Below are positions 1-11,340 of a DNA stretch of 64,000 nt, piece after piece. The stretch covers positions 6,222,036-6,286,035 of the forward strand of contig CM055267.1 in NCBI GenBank assembly GCA_029237695.1. The letters are read 5' to 3'. The translations under genes were made by a program, and so were the position numbers. This DNA is from Conchocele bisecta (lineage: Eukaryota; Mollusca; Bivalvia; Lucinida; Thyasiridae). The notes below the pieces were generated by a model. It made no database searches, was not told the origin of the DNA, and saw nothing but the letters and a program-made list of their open reading frames with translations. The number at the start of each line of letters is the position of its first letter. The first letter of the stretch is position 1.

Positions 1-2
1 AT

Positions 3-2140
3 GATAAATCTTCCAAATATTGGTGGACCACTTTAAAAGCGTTCATTAAACCTTCCTCATTTGCATCTATTCCTCCATTACAATCGGATGATGACGTTGT
101 GTCTGACGAATATCTAAAAGCTAACCTGCTTAATAACATTTTCAGAGACCAAACCTTACTGGACTATTCTGCGGCTCCAAGGCTCCCCGATTTACGCGAT
201 CTGTTACACTTACAGTTATATAGCATTTCCATCACACAGGAAGAAGTATCAGCCGTTCTAAAGGAACTGCCAACAGACAAAGCATGTGGTCCTGATGCAG
301 TAAACAACAAAATCTTCCGCGAACTTTCATCTCAACTATCTGTTCCTCTTTGTGATTTGTTCAATGCCTCTCTGGTGTCATGTTACTTTCCTGTTTCATG
401 GAAAAAAGGCAATGTTGTACCTTTGTTCAAACCCGGTGATCCTTCAATGGTCAACAACTATCGTCCCATATCGTTGCTTAGCACTCTTGGTAAAGTTTTT
501 GAAAATATAGTATTTAAACGCCTTTACAATTATCTTCATGAGCATCATCTCCTTACTCCTCTACAATCTGGTTTTGTTCCTGGTGATTCAACTGTCAACC
601 AATTAACCTATATTTACACTGTATTTTCTGAAGCAGTCGACTCCGGCAAAGAAATTCGTGCTGTGTTTTGTGATAGAAGTAAGGCTTTTGATCGTGTCTG
701 GCATAAAGGTTTACTATTCAAATTACAATCATTTGGTATCTCAGGTTGTTTTCTTAATTGGTTCTCTTCATATCTATCTCATAGGAGACAGAGAGTAGTA
801 TTATCCGGAGTTCATTCATCGTGGACGGAAATAAAGGCTGGTGTACCGCAGGGTTCCATCTTGGGACCACTTTTATTCTTGGTCTATATTAATGATACAG
901 TCTATGACATAGGTGCCAATATACGATTATTTGCTGACGACACTAGTCTCTCTGTTGTTGTTGAATATCCAGACGTGGCATCGCACACTTTAAACACAGA
1001 TCTTAGTACTATTTCTAACTGGGTGAAGAAGTGGTTGGTAACTTTTAACCCAAAGAAAACCGAAACTATCACATTTTCTCGCAAAACAACACGTACAGTC
1101 CATCCGCCAATCTATATGGCAGGCGAAACTATCGCAGATGTAAATTGTCATAAACATCTTGGTCTTTTTTATCCAGCGATCTTAAATGGCACCAGCACAT
1201 TGCGTATATAAAGTACAAAGCTTTGGCTAGAATAAACATAATACGGCAACTGAAATTTCGTCTTCATAGAGATGCTCTAGAATTTATTTATATCTCTTTC
1301 ATACGCCCGATCCTTGAATATGCTGATGTAATCTATGATAACTGCATACGCTCTGAGAAGGAAGAACTTGAGAAACTACAACAAGCTGCTCGTCTCGTTA
1401 CTGGTACCACAAAACTTGTATCTATTCAGAAGTTAATGGATGAGGTAGTGTGGGAGACACTGGAAAGCAGACGACGTAGGCATAAGTTATTTTTATTTTT
1501 TAAAATGACCAAAGGTCTAACTCCAGAATATCTCTCCTCTCTTGTTCCACCCACTGTTGACACAGCTTCAAGATACAGCTTGAGAAATGCAAATGACTTC
1601 AAAGTTCCACGGGCTCGTACAACTTTATATACTCATTCTTTTCTTCCATCTGTTGTTAAAGAGTTCAATGTCCTTCCAGCCGATATCAAACGTACAGACA
1701 CGGTTGAATCGTTTAAAAGCATGCTAAATTCTAATCATAAAAACGAACGTAAATATCATGTACTTCTGGCTAGACTAAGGACAAATTGTAGTTCCCTTTC
1801 TCATGATCTGTTTACCAAAAACATAATTGACTCACCAAGCTGTACTTGTGGTCAAATAGAGACGACCCGACACTTCTTCCATTGCAATACTTATACTCAC
1901 ATTAGACCAACACTGTTTGATAACATATCCATATATTGTACACTGTCACTGGAAGTAATCTTGAACGGAAATCCAGCGTTATATTGTCTCGTTTCCCCTC
2001 CTTGCATTTTATTTTGCAATCCTTTTGTGTATCTGCACATTTTTATTTGTCTCCTTTTCTTTTTCTTTCTTTTCGCATTTTTTTATTTTTACCCTACCAA
2101 TATCCCACTCCCTTATTTTCTCTTACTAAGTCAGTTATAA
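3..2140 (+). pseudogene. Non-LTR retrotransposon reverse transcriptase (Jockey/CR1-like), 5' part outside the window, one frameshift
   Basis: The frame is open from base 3, so the element runs off the left edge and its endonuclease is not visible. Order seen: linker, RT fingers (NYRPISLLS near 460), motif A FCDRSKAFD near 666-692, VPQGSILGPLLF near 842-878, and catalytic FADD at 930-941. An RT C-terminal region with RPILEYADV (near 1305) follows. A late Cys/His cluster (CTCG then HFFHC, near 1842-1890) resembles the terminal zinc knuckle of such elements. The frame changes once, inside a T run at about 1167-1173, consistent with loss of one T. Downstream the second frame is open to 2140, but its last 50 residues are low-complexity and Phe-rich, so the true C-terminus may also be shifted. 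The catalytic residues are intact, so this is a fairly young copy. The clade is inferred from motif wording and not checked by phylogeny. Confidence 0.9.
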
Positions 2141-3130
2141 AATAGGTAGATTTAACATTTTTATTCTTGATGGTACGTTACCAGAGCAACAATTTTTTTC
2201 TTTTTTTCTTTTGCATTGCCTGTAGACAATCCTTTTATTATTTTATAACAAGCAACAAACATGTAAAACATACATTTTGTAAGTCGATAAGTAAGTTGTC
2301 CATTACTATCAATGTTAGCGATAAGCAGTGTGATTCCGACCAGTACTACAATCGTACATACATACATGCTGGTCAGATAATACTCTGATTGTCTAACAGT
2401 CAGTAGTAGTTTGATTTGTATTACATAATTGTGCATAGTGTGAGCTATGAGCAGACTGCACAGATGTGCAGGCTGATCAGAGCCTATTCTGGTTATGTTT
2501 TCATATCTACAGTCAGTGTATTCGATCATAGTATGATGCTCTCTTGATATTCGATGATCAACTTAATTCTGCATCATGAAAGACAGTAATTGTGGACATT
2601 GATCAGAACACACGGACGTGTAGTCTGGTCGTAGTCTACTCTGTTTCTTACGTTGTTTTTTTAAATTGATATCAGGCGTGGTGTTTGCTCTGTATAACAA
2701 ACAGTGTATAATAAACATTTGCATGTATATATTGTAATTCATGATATTTGTTCAACCTTTTGAATGCGGGAGACGAACATTGTCGTCTGCTATTGTTTCA
2801 TATTTCTCAACAACACAAACAACATGGCCCAGCAGGACTCCAGAATCGTTTCCAGTGGAGATGATTCTCAAGTGCTGCAAAATCATGTTCTATTAAAGAA
2901 AAAATGGAAATTAAAATAAAACAGCCGACGAAAAATAATTCAGCGCTGTAATGGTAATATTTACCTAAACAATACATGCCACGAATATAGCGGTATTTAT
3001 TGATTACTCGCAGATACATCAAGCAATGTAGACGCATATCAGAGTGTGCGTGATGCACACGCTGGTCAGCGCCCATCTTGATTGTTTACATGTTCAATTG
3101 TACATAAGTATTCTGATAAACACTTAATAA
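2141..3130. other. Unassigned sequence with degenerate dispersed repeats
   Basis: I see no gene here. It holds the LINE 3' end, a stretch near 2440-2500 with the phrase GTGCAGGCTGATCAGAGCC (a similar phrase recurs near 11430), and a decayed MITE-like segment. The short ORFs on either strand have no recognisable domain. Confidence 0.5.
2755..2957 (+). repeat. Degenerate relative of the TTAA MITE at 9464 and 50455
   Basis: It shares several blocks with those MITEs in the same order: TTGTCGTCTGCTATTG, a central AGAATCGTTTCC...GATGATTCT hairpin, AAGTGCTGCAAAATCATG, and an A-rich tail with ACAGCCGACGA. The TTAA ends have eroded, so the borders are approximate. Confidence 0.45.
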
Positions 3131-3141
3131 AGTACATCATA

Positions 3142-3795
3142 CTACATCACGACTTTCAAGTGTTTCAACAAATTATTGAAAACAGAAGAATGCTTCTGAC
3201 GGTTTTCAAGAACTTTTGAGACAATCAATAAGTCGTAGTATAATAGCTTTAACATATTCGATTTACGAGTTCTTGCTTCAGTAATAAAGTGTGTTTTGTA
3301 TATGCAATACGAAATATGACATAGTAAAATATTAATATATTCATATTCCTTAAGCTGAATTTTGTATCCTAGGATAAGAAACTCGAGCGAACGGATTGAT
3401 TTGTCAATTCCACATTTTCGGAATATGTTGGATATATTTGTCCAAAATTCATTCAGATACCTACATGTAATGAAAAAATTATCATACATTTCTTTTTCAT
3501 TACAATGTTTACAATTAGGGCTATTTGAGATTTTCCAGGTAAACAGGTTTTCATTCGTTGCTAGAATTCTATGTAATGCTTTGTATTTAAATTGTTTAAC
3601 ACGGTTATCAATTACTATTTGTTTAGGACATAATAAAAAGATCCCCATGAAATGTTCTGCTGAAATTGTTGTTCCCAGTATTTATGGATATATGGTATTT
3701 CTATTTTTTTCTTCAGTAGTATATAATATAGTTCTTTGTTCGTGATTTTATCGAATGGTTTATTATTATTAACAAGTTGTTTGATGAATAAAATA
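3142..3795 (-). pseudogene. 3' fragment of an L1-like LINE (zf-RVT region)
   Basis: The minus strand encodes the C-terminal zinc-binding region typical of L1-type ORF2 proteins: FKYKALHRILATNENLFTWK, then CKHC, then FFITCRYLNEFW, a CxxC plus late Cys arrangement. The frame from 3648 to 3142 is open for 168 residues. Similarity continues upstream to about 3790 in another frame (KPFDKITNKELYYILL, ending WGSFY), with a frameshift near 3648. The RT domain itself is absent, so this is a typical 5'-truncated insertion. It is AT-rich like its surroundings. The family call rests on motif memory. Confidence 0.75.
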
Positions 3796-4074
3796 AAAGT
3801 AATGTTTGATATTATGACACAGTAAGTAGAAACCTGTATATTTCATACCTAGATGAAAAATACTGGTATCTTACCCTATTTTGCATGCTTAGTTAACCGT
3901 GTACAAATGTACGAACAATGTATTGTAATCACTTCACAAGTCGCCAATGTAAATGTTGCATACTGTTTTGGAGAGGATTTCAATAAGTTTTATAACCTAT
4001 GTACATGTTTGTATGTGAATGCAGTAAATAAATATGTTTATACCTACGGCACGCCATTTTACTATTTATTCAGA

Positions 4075-4550
4075 GTAAAAGATATCTCTTTGAGTCAATA
4101 ACATATCTCTTTCAATCAACAAGATATCTTTTTCTGACAAACGGATATCTATTTCAGTCAATAAGATATATGTTTGTCATAAAGAGATATAGTGTTGATT
4201 GAAAGAGATATATTCTTGAATGAAAGAGTTATCTTATTGACTCAAAGAGATATCTGCAACTCTGAAATATATATCTCTATGATAATAACAATATAGATAT
4301 CTGTTTCAGAGTTACAGATATCTATTTCAGTCAATAAGATATCTCTTTCAGTCAATAAGTTATCTCTTTGACAGAACGAGATATCTGTTTAGATTCAATG
4401 AAACAGATAGCTACTTCTATGAATAAGATATCTTATATAGCCAAACAGATATCTTGTTGTATGAAACAGATATCTTCTATGGTGAAATAGATATCTTGTT
4501 AAATCAATTAGATATCTATTTGACTTTTTCATATAGATATCTGTTTGATC
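4075..4550. repeat. Array of GATATC palindromes
   Basis: About twenty copies of AGATATCT or a close variant are spaced roughly 20-25 bp apart, in contexts such as AAGATATCTCTTTCAGTC. Because the core is self-complementary and the arms occur in both orientations, the array can fold at many scales. Divergence between units is high. No coding potential is visible. Confidence 0.85.
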
Positions 4551-4794
4551 GACTACTTAACAGTAACTGTTGCTCCCTGCAAGTCATATAATTATTGTCC
4601 AATCAGAAAATAGTAAATAAATAAGTTGATTGTGTGGTCCATCAGCGGGATGGTGGAAATATTTATTTGCATTTCTGCATAACTCTAATAGTCTGCGCCG
4701 CTCCATGAGCGCCTTTTATATGAAAATCTGCTAGCCCCTAAAGTAAATTCGGATTGTTGTTGTTGTTGTTGATCACGTGTAGAATTCACTGCGG

Positions 4795-4875
4795 GACTTT
4801 CCTGGTAGGGAGAATCGATCCCGCGTCGCCAGCGTGGCAGTCCAACGGTGTTACCCCTCCACTATGGTCTGCTCT
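4795..4875 (-). repeat. tRNA-derived SINE head (tRNA-Gly-like)
   Basis: On the minus strand the segment reads like a tRNA. A box A resemblance is ATAGTGGAGGGGTAACACC. An anticodon-loop-like CTGCCAC follows (anticodon GCC). A box B resemblance is GGATCGATTCTCC. It is therefore a Pol III type SINE head rather than a functional tRNA, since it lacks a clean acceptor stem. A core-like phrase (AGCAGCTAGGGTCATT) follows at 5015-5033 in the other orientation, so this may be two SINE pieces. Confidence 0.6.
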
Positions 4876-5074
4876 TATGGTATCCTGCATTGACCAGGTA
4901 TTGATCCGTGACAACTGCGGTTACTTTCCCGGATGTCCCATTGGTCGAAAGGTATCACACATGACGTTACCGAATGACATGACTAATATCTATTTATGTA
5001 ATGGTGTTTAGTGGCCTGTTAGCAGCTAGGGTCATTAAAATCTGACTGAGTTGCTATGGGTGCATGTCAAATAG

Positions 5075-7770
5075 AAAGGGAAAACAGACCTCTATGTTTG
5101 TAGTTGTTACAGGCCTGATCGTGATGTTGGTTGTATTGACGAACTTGACAGAACAGCATCCCTCATTGATAATTCAAACAACACACATGTGGTAGGTGGG
5201 ATCTTAACCTGGGCAACATTAACTGGAAAACAAATACAGTCTACCCAGGTACATCCCATTCTGAAGAAAGCACCACACTGTTAGACTTTGCAGACTCTTT
5301 CAGCCTATCCCAGTTTGTACACGAGCCTACCAGAACTACTGACACCTCCAGCAATTGTCTGGATCAAATGTTTGTAAATAACCCCTTATTAGTGGAAAAC
5401 ATAAATGTGATACCAGGATTTAGCGATCATTGTATTCCTTTCTTAGATATTACCTCCTAATATACTTATTTGATAGGGCAAACTGGAATGAAATAAAATC
5501 TGGCATTGCATCCTTTGGTGTAAACATGTTGACCAACCTGGATAGGATCGGTGTCCAGGACCTCTGGGACAGCTTCACCTCCAACCTAAATGAGCTCATT
5601 ACTAAGCATATTCCCACTAAACTAGTCAGTTGTAAGCAACACCTCCCATGGCTTAATAGAGAAATAAAACAATTGATGAAAAAGAGAGAGACAAAATGCA
5701 AAAATGAAAAAGACTAAAAATCTTCTCCAAAGTTAAAAAAATCAAGGCACTAATCCAGAAGAAATCAAGGCAATCCTACTGGGATTATATGAATAATATT
5801 ATTTGTGACCAGACTGAGCATAAGCACGGCACAACCAAGACATTCTTGGGGATTGTTGAAAGCTTAAAGAATGACTCATGTGGAGTAGCGCCCTTGAGGG
5901 AAGGTGGGATTCTCAAGTCACAAGCCAAGGATAAGGCTGATATCCTAAACCAGCAATTTTCAGCTGTCTTCACAAGAAGAGATGATATTCCCGACCTTTG
6001 TCAAAGCCCGTACCCAGACATGTCTCCCATAACTGTAACAGAGAATGGGGTTAGGAAATTGTTGCTGAATTTAAATCCCCATAAGGCAGCAGGACCAGAC
6101 TCGATAAAACCACGCGTCCTTAAAGAATGTGCCAACGAAATTGCCCCAGTATTGACTGCATTATTTAATAAGTCCATAAATACTGGAATTGTCCCATCTG
6201 ACTGGAATCAAGTAAACGTCACACCCATCTTTAAGAAGGGGGGGAAATTCAAAGCAAGCAACTACAGGCCCGTATCTCTCACGTGTATTGCCTGTAAGCT
6301 CCTTGAGCACATTGTCTGTAGCAATGTCCGTGACCACCTTGATAACCATCAAATCCTGGTTGACAACCAACATGGCTTCCGTGCTCGGCGATCGTGCGAG
6401 ACACAATTGGTTTGCTTCATTCATGATATTGTGCAATCCATGCAGGGAGGTCAGGTTGATATTGCCATCATGGATTTCAGCAAGACATTTGATGTTGTTA
6501 TCATGGTAGACTCAATACAAGGCTTCACACTATGGTATCAGGGGTTCAACAAATCTTTGGATCAAGGCATTTCTGAGCAACAGATCCCAACAAGTGGTTG
6601 TGGATGGTGCTTCTTCCAGCAAAGCTTCAGTGGAATCGGGTGTGACGCAGGGATCTGTTTTGGGACCTCTTTTGTTTCTTCTCTACATTAACGACTTGCC
6701 AGCATCTGTTAGATCCAAGGTTATGCTCTTTGCAGAAGTCACTTCACTAACAGATGCTGCACAACTACATGATGACCTAATTAGTCCATCGGAATGGGAG
6801 AAGAGATGGAGGATGTCTTTTAACATTGCCAAGTGCCATATCATGAACGTAACTCGGTCACGTAAGGTCCTGCAAACCAAATACACTTACACTCTTCAGA
6901 ACCAGCCTTTAACAACAGTGAGTCAAGCAACATATTTAGGGGTAGAAATGTCGCATGACTTATCATGTTCCCCACACGTAAACAAGATAACGAGCAAAGC
7001 TAGCCAGACTCTTGGATTCCTAAAAAGGAACATCCTGCTTGCTCGTCCAGAAACAAAACAGGCAGCATCCCTTGTTAGACCGACCCTGGAGTATAGTGCA
7101 GCAGCCTGGGACCCTTATCTGCACAAGGATGTGCAGAAAATAGAAGATGTGCAGTGCAGTGTAGGGCAGCCAAATTTGTAACTGGCAACTATGCGAAAAC
7201 TCCAGGTACGGTGACTAACATTACGTAACAATTAAAGTGGGCATCCCTAGAGCAGAGGAGACAAGCTTGTTGTCTTTCCCTCTCCTACAAGATGGTAAAC
7301 AACCATGTTGCTGTATCTCCCTCCCACTACTTGACACAGCAAACAAGGCATACACGACAGTCATCAAATAGCTTTCCGAAAACCACTCACCACAGTTGAT
7401 TAACAAAAGTTTTTCCCACGGACGGTTACCGTGTGGAATTCCCTCCCATCACATGTAGACAATGCTGACACAATCCTTGGGTTTAAGTCAGCACTGGCTA
7501 CATTGATACTCCCTTAGGAAACTTGAGGCTCTTTTCTTTTAACCATACTATCATTCTTTTCATCACTATATCGTGCACACTTTCATCTGTTTTAGTAGGG
7601 ATAAGTTTTTAGGGCTGCACCAGTTTTTATTCACTATGCCTTGTCCACCTAGGTGGATTGAGTAGCTTGGGAGACTTGGCATACTTTCACTTTTCTAGCA
7701 CCCCACGCATGGCCAAATAATCAATTTGATTTCTTGGCATTATTATAAAAGAAGAAAGAAGAAGAAGCTA
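5075..7770 (+). mobile_element. 5'-truncated, decayed LINE (CR1/L2/Jockey-like)
   Basis: One element runs from endonuclease remains (near 5075) through RT to a 3' end rich in GAAGAAG (7745-7770), a terminal microsatellite typical of CR1/L2-type LINEs. It is truncated inside the endonuclease, and at least four frame changes break the ORF. The 3' UTR is about 7500-7740. Confidence 0.85.
5090..7500 (+). pseudogene. LINE endonuclease-reverse transcriptase, multiply frameshifted and catalytically dead
   Basis: Endonuclease remains include CSCYRPDRDV (near 5100), GDLNLGNINW (near 5195, after a frame change) and PGFSDHCIPF (near 5415), the APE-type SDH motif. A linker follows at 5463-5717, then RT fingers SNYRPVSLT (near 6258) and motif A MDFSKTFD (near 6470). 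The frame breaks near 6505 and RT resumes with TQGSVLGPLLFLLYIND (6645-6695). Motif C reads FAEVTS instead of FADD: both catalytic aspartates are lost (6728-6745). A C-terminal region with RPTLEYSAAAWDP ends near 7180, and decayed C-terminal coding continues in other frames to about 7500. The dead motif C and several shifts show an old copy. Confidence 0.88.
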
Positions 7771-8319
7771 CATTCCAACTACCAAGCCAATAAGCCGAAT
7801 ATTGTGTAAAATGGAGATACATGTAACTCCAAAATAACAATATCCAAGTTTTCTTGTGCACCACACGATGCACACATGTATCTAAAGAATCAAAATCTTG
7901 AGTTGAATGTCTTGCCCACTGTGCCATGTCAGGTCATGATGTACACTAGTGTGAACTATCATGAATATGTATCGATTTATCCCTAAGCTGACAATGTGAC
8001 CATTCCAGTAATAGGAGATAGTGCAATATATGTAGGGTATCATCAATATGTTCCAAATGGTATAAGCATTATGATAAAGTGAGATGCTGTGCTTTCTGTG
8101 TGGGACTATTTTATTTCATTTTATCCTCCATACAAAGACCTGAACGAACAAGGTGAACAACTGAACAGTGAGATAACTTCACAAGTACAAAATACAGTCA
8201 TCTTCAGGGATTAACCCAGGCATTTGGGAAAGAGACCATTTTTAACCATTTTGGGAAAAATCACACTAATTTTCCATCTCCAATTTTTCTGTTTAGCCAT
8301 TTCATGTCAAGAATAAACT
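7771..8319. other. Unassigned sequence
   Basis: I see no gene, repeat or structured element that I can support in this AT-rich stretch. Confidence 0.5.
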
Positions 8320-8331
8320 GTCATCCAAGTA

Positions 8332-8539
8332 GAAAAAAAGTGAAAGTGAATTGGTTTAACGTCCCAGCAACAGCTAAGGTCATATAGAGATGGGACCACA
8401 ATTAGGTTTAAAGTCTCATCCAACAGACCAGTGGGATGGAAATACTATGAAAGTATTTTTGATGCCCAGGGCGAGGTTTGAACCCACAACCTGCAGATTG
8501 AAAGTCAGGTGTTCTAACCCCTAGACCACAACCCACCCC
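8332..8539 (-). repeat. tRNA-Glu-derived SINE with 12-bp target-site duplication
   Basis: On the minus strand the head reads TGGTCTAGGGGTTAGAACAC (box A), then GACTTTCAATC (a UUC-type anticodon loop), then GGTTCAAACC (box B). This matches the layout of tRNA-Glu. The 3' part holds the core word CAACAGCTAAGGTCAT and GTTTAACGTCC. Identical 12-bp direct repeats GTCATCCAAGTA at 8320-8331 and 8540-8551 flank the element and mark its borders exactly. A second copy lies at 12230-12420. Confidence 0.88.
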
Positions 8540-8571
8540 GTCATCCAAGTATTACACATATTTTTATTATT

Positions 8572-8662
8572 TCTCATCAAAAGTATATGTTGTTACCACT
8601 CAATTGAACAGTCTTGACGAGATGGTTCAAATGAGTGGTAACAACATATACTTTAATTGAGA
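8572..8662. repeat. Long near-perfect inverted repeat (hairpin)
   Basis: Arms of 38 bases (8572-8609 and 8625-8662) are reverse complements apart from a few mismatches. The core TATGTTGTTACCACTCA matches perfectly, and the spacer is 15 bases. It has the form of a small foldback element. I see no target duplication. Confidence 0.85.
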
Positions 8663-9463
8663 AATGAAGCAAACGCAAAAAAAATTTTTTTTGCTAAATT
8701 TTGATACATTATATCCGACATTTTTACTTTTCAATTGGGAATTATTTTAGAATTTCGGAAGAAAAAACGGTCCCTAGCATTGGGGAAGAGTATTCGGCCC
8801 ATGTATGTATAGTAAATTAATCCATGCGTCTTTCTTTTACACCACCTTTAGTTTATGGTGTACATATGTGCAATTTCAAGAAATATTTCAAGTGGATTAT
8901 GGACCTATAGCAACAAGGTGAACATCTCGGTGTAACATTATACAGTTATTGAGTTGTGAGGAGGTGTATACAAGATTTATGGACATGAGGAATTTCCGTA
9001 AATCTTGTGTACTCCGACTCAAAAGACAAATTATTTTATTATACGCCTTATGGTTTTGCAGAAACCCGAATGATATTTACTGGTACATACAAGTTTGCTT
9101 CAGTTTGCATACATTTTTGTTGTTTTACTGTCAAGTACGAAGTACATTTGTAAGCTTGTTGCTGATTGGATGATACTATTTGAGAAGTTGTTAAAATGGC
9201 TCGTCATTGAACCATGTCATGTTTCCGTTGCGTGATCAGTGACTCGCGCATCCAGGTCAATATCACATTCAGAATATCACTCTCGGACTTGACTCGCAAG
9301 ACGCGTCCGAGACTGATATTCAGGTGAATATCATATAATATTCAGGTGAATATCATATATGTCCGCAATCATGTGACCCTCTATTGGGCAATCTCATTGG
9401 CTGGACTTCTCAGTCATAGAATAAATGCATGCACAGACCCATAGAAGTTCCGAATGGCAATGG
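8663..9463. other. Unassigned sequence
   Basis: No gene found. A short tandem phrase ATATTCAGGTGAATATCATAT occurs twice near 9316-9360. The 74-codon ORF at 8949-9173 has no recognisable domain. Confidence 0.45.
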
Positions 9464-9711
9464 TTAACCCTTAGACCGCTACTAACAACAATTCCTGTCT
9501 GCTGTTGCTTTTATATCTTGCCTTGTTTCTCAATAAAAACAATGTTTGACAGCACACAGAATCATTTCCAATGGAAATCATTCTGAAGTGCTGTCAAAGC
9601 ATGTTGTAAATTATTCTAAAGTGCTGTCAAAGCATGTTTTTGATGATAAAAATGGAAAATAGAAAATAAACAGCAGACAAAAAAAAAAGAAGATAGCGGT
9701 TTAAGAGTTAA
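9464..9711. mobile_element. TTAA-flanked MITE (piggyBac-like)
   Basis: The 248-bp segment starts TTAACCCTTAGACCGCTA and ends with the near reverse complement TAGCGGTTTAAGAGTTAA. TTAA at both ends fits the piggyBac target signature. Inner inverted blocks TGTCTGCTGTT and AACAGCAGACA extend the terminal repeats. A central hairpin (AGAATCATTTCC / GGAAATCATTCT) and two copies of GTGCTGTCAAAGCATGTT are present. It has no ORF, so it is non-autonomous. A second copy is at 50455-50683. Confidence 0.82.
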
Positions 9712-9884
9712 ACATAAGGACAAATGACTACCACACCCGCAATAAATGTGTAGGGTAGGAAGGACAAATATATCCATTGCAAACTGAGTAGTCCTAGATC
9801 AGCCAGTGTACCATTCAGGTAGTTTTTGATAATGAACTGATCAGATGTGTGGCTGTGACTGGAGAAATGAGGCTTATGGGTTTT

Positions 9885-10150
9885 GCTAATCATACTTAGC
9901 TAGCAAAATGTACTTTGAGGGAGTAATCATTTATTTTTCCCGAAATTGATTATTTCATATAGAACTAACGACTGCATATATTTGATGATTAAAAGTATGC
10001 AGAATTATTAAATTTAATTTACGGCTGCGATAATGTAATAAGTTAAGTATAATTAAAATTAATAAATTTATTCTTAAATTGAAAATTTCTTCCTCAAAGT
10101 GTACCTAGCAAGATAAGTATACTACGGTATGTAATTTTGGTGAAATAGGC
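9885..10150. mobile_element. MITE related to the one at 26613-26909
   Basis: The ends carry AAAATGTACTTTGAGGGAG (left) and TTCCTCAAAGTGTACC with TTTTGGTGAAATAGG (right), matching the long terminal inverted repeats of the 26.6-kb copy. The middle (TTACGGCTGCGATAATGTAAT) corresponds to only one arm of that copy's central hairpin. Borders are approximate. Confidence 0.7.
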
Positions 10151-10203
10151 TACAGATCTCAGTGACATCATTTGTGTCAAAGTGAAGTAACACATTCCTA
10201 AAT

Positions 10204-10294
10204 GATGCTACATTACAGCGTCACATGACCTGGCCCAGCCCAGCCCATCCCAGCTGAGCCCCTGCCATGTCACGTGAAGCTGTAAAGTAGCATC
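10204..10294. repeat. Imperfect palindrome with C-rich loop
   Basis: Arms 10204-10234 and 10264-10294 (GATGCTACATTACAGCGTCA against TGTAAAGTAGCATC and its neighbours) pair with a few mismatches. The loop holds tandem CCCAGC words. It lies about 90 bp downstream of the putative TSR3 terminal exon. Confidence 0.7.
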
Positions 10295-10342
10295 AGTGTC
10301 TGATGATCTGCAAAATTATGTAAGGTCTACAAAAAGATAAAA

Positions 10343-10348
10343 TTTATT
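10343..10348 (-). promoter_or_regulatory. Poly(A) signal AATAAA
   Basis: The plus strand reads TTTATT, which is AATAAA on the minus strand, 32 bases after the stop codon at 10380-10382. The spacing suits a terminal exon. Confidence 0.5.
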
Positions 10349-10379
10349 ATTATATATGCACAACCCGGGGTATGTCAGG

Positions 10380-10590
10380 TCAGCTGGCCGGCGACACAGA
10401 ATCAGTGTTTGTGTTACAGTTGGCCGCAGTGTCCTGGCTGACATCCGTATTGCCGTGTCCAGCGGCTGTACCATGCCTCTGTATGGTGTTACCCAGTTTG
10501 TCCACTTCCTCACAACCAAGACCATCATCCCCACTATCGTCCCCGCTGCCATCCCCGCTGTCGTCCCCGCTGCCGTCCCCGCTGTCGTCA
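10380..10590 (-). CDS. Candidate terminal coding exon (acidic tail), possibly TSR3
   Basis: A good acceptor (pyrimidine-rich, TGTGTTTGCAG) ends at 10591. The reading frame that follows is SDDSGDGSGDDSGDG, then ordinary sequence ending in SVSPAS and a stop at 10380-10382, then AATAAA. TSR3 proteins end in an acidic, Ser/Asp-rich low-complexity tail, and this is the next plausible minus-strand exon below TSR3 exon 4. Against it: the exon 4 donor leaves phase 1, while this frame needs phase 2. A direct join would read a different, non-acidic frame, so a small unseen exon would be needed, or the exon belongs to another gene. The acidic part is a 15-bp GC-rich minisatellite. Confidence 0.42.
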
Positions 10591-10659
10591 CTGCAAACAC
10601 AGACACATCACAGACAATGGAAACGTTGAATTTAAATGTAAGAGAAAGTGAGCAGGGGC

Positions 10660-11130
10660 TCACGTATATCCCTGGATGCCTGGACCGACAAATAAAAACT
10701 TTTAACGCAAATATTGAAAAAACTTTAACGCAAATCTCTATGTAATTTAACATTGATCGTGAACATGAACGCCACCTGGGTGTGGTATGCATGAAAATAT
10801 GGATGATGCTAAGGAAATAGATAAAATTTGAAGTCGATCTGACTTAGGCCTTTTTTTTTTAATGACTTGGTTTACTGATTTTGTTTTTTTAAATTTGGTG
10901 CGGGCGGGCGAAAAAAAATAAAAATAAAAATCGAGGAAAAATTAGGGTAGGAGATTAGCAAAAAATAAAATTCACGTTCTGCACAACATAGGAAATTTAG
11001 GACATACGGTATAACAAAATGTACTTAAAATGTAGGAATGCATGCTAACATTGTGACATAAATATCAATTAAACAATGTGATAATGTCTACTTCTGGTAT
11101 CTTTATTCATATTCTGGTTAAGTACGGCGT
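10660..11130. other. AT-rich stretch with remains of the F-type repeat
   Basis: It contains ACTTTAACGCAAATC, GGGTGTGGTATG and GATGATGCTAAGG words that recur at 16200-16480. The part from 10845 to 10905 is the reverse complement of 16120-16185 (GGCCTTTTTT...TGGTTTACTGAT). No gene seen. Confidence 0.5.
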
Positions 11131-11269
11131 TCGTCTCACGTCCATGGTGGGTGGTTGGTTGGGAGCAAGCGATGGGTAATTTAATGATCGGCTTTCATCC
11201 TTACCAGAATGCCGACATTACATGGCTTGGCCCTCTTGTACATTTTTCGGCCCCCTGCTACTTGAGAGC

Positions 11270-11340
11270 TAAATCCTGTTATGCCCCATTAAAAAAGTAA
11301 TAAGATTAGAGCTAATCATATTACTTTTGGGGTGAGCTAA
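11270..11340 (-). repeat. SINE 3' tail fragment
   Basis: The segment CCTGTTATGCCCCATTAAAA...TCATATTACTTTTGGGG is the reverse complement, with few changes, of the end of the SINE at 59030-59240. It contains the small inverted repeat AGTAATAAGATTAG / CTAATCATATTACT. Confidence 0.65.

Noticed and set aside
4800..4875. Functional tRNA-Gly gene
   Set aside because: Box A and B resemblances exist, but stems do not pair cleanly and no terminator is seen; it is better read as a SINE head.
10316..10792. 158-codon minus-strand ORF (TTAGTAAGTTAG frame)
   Set aside because: It reads through a splice acceptor in the wrong frame; the acidic frame from 10590 is the better candidate.
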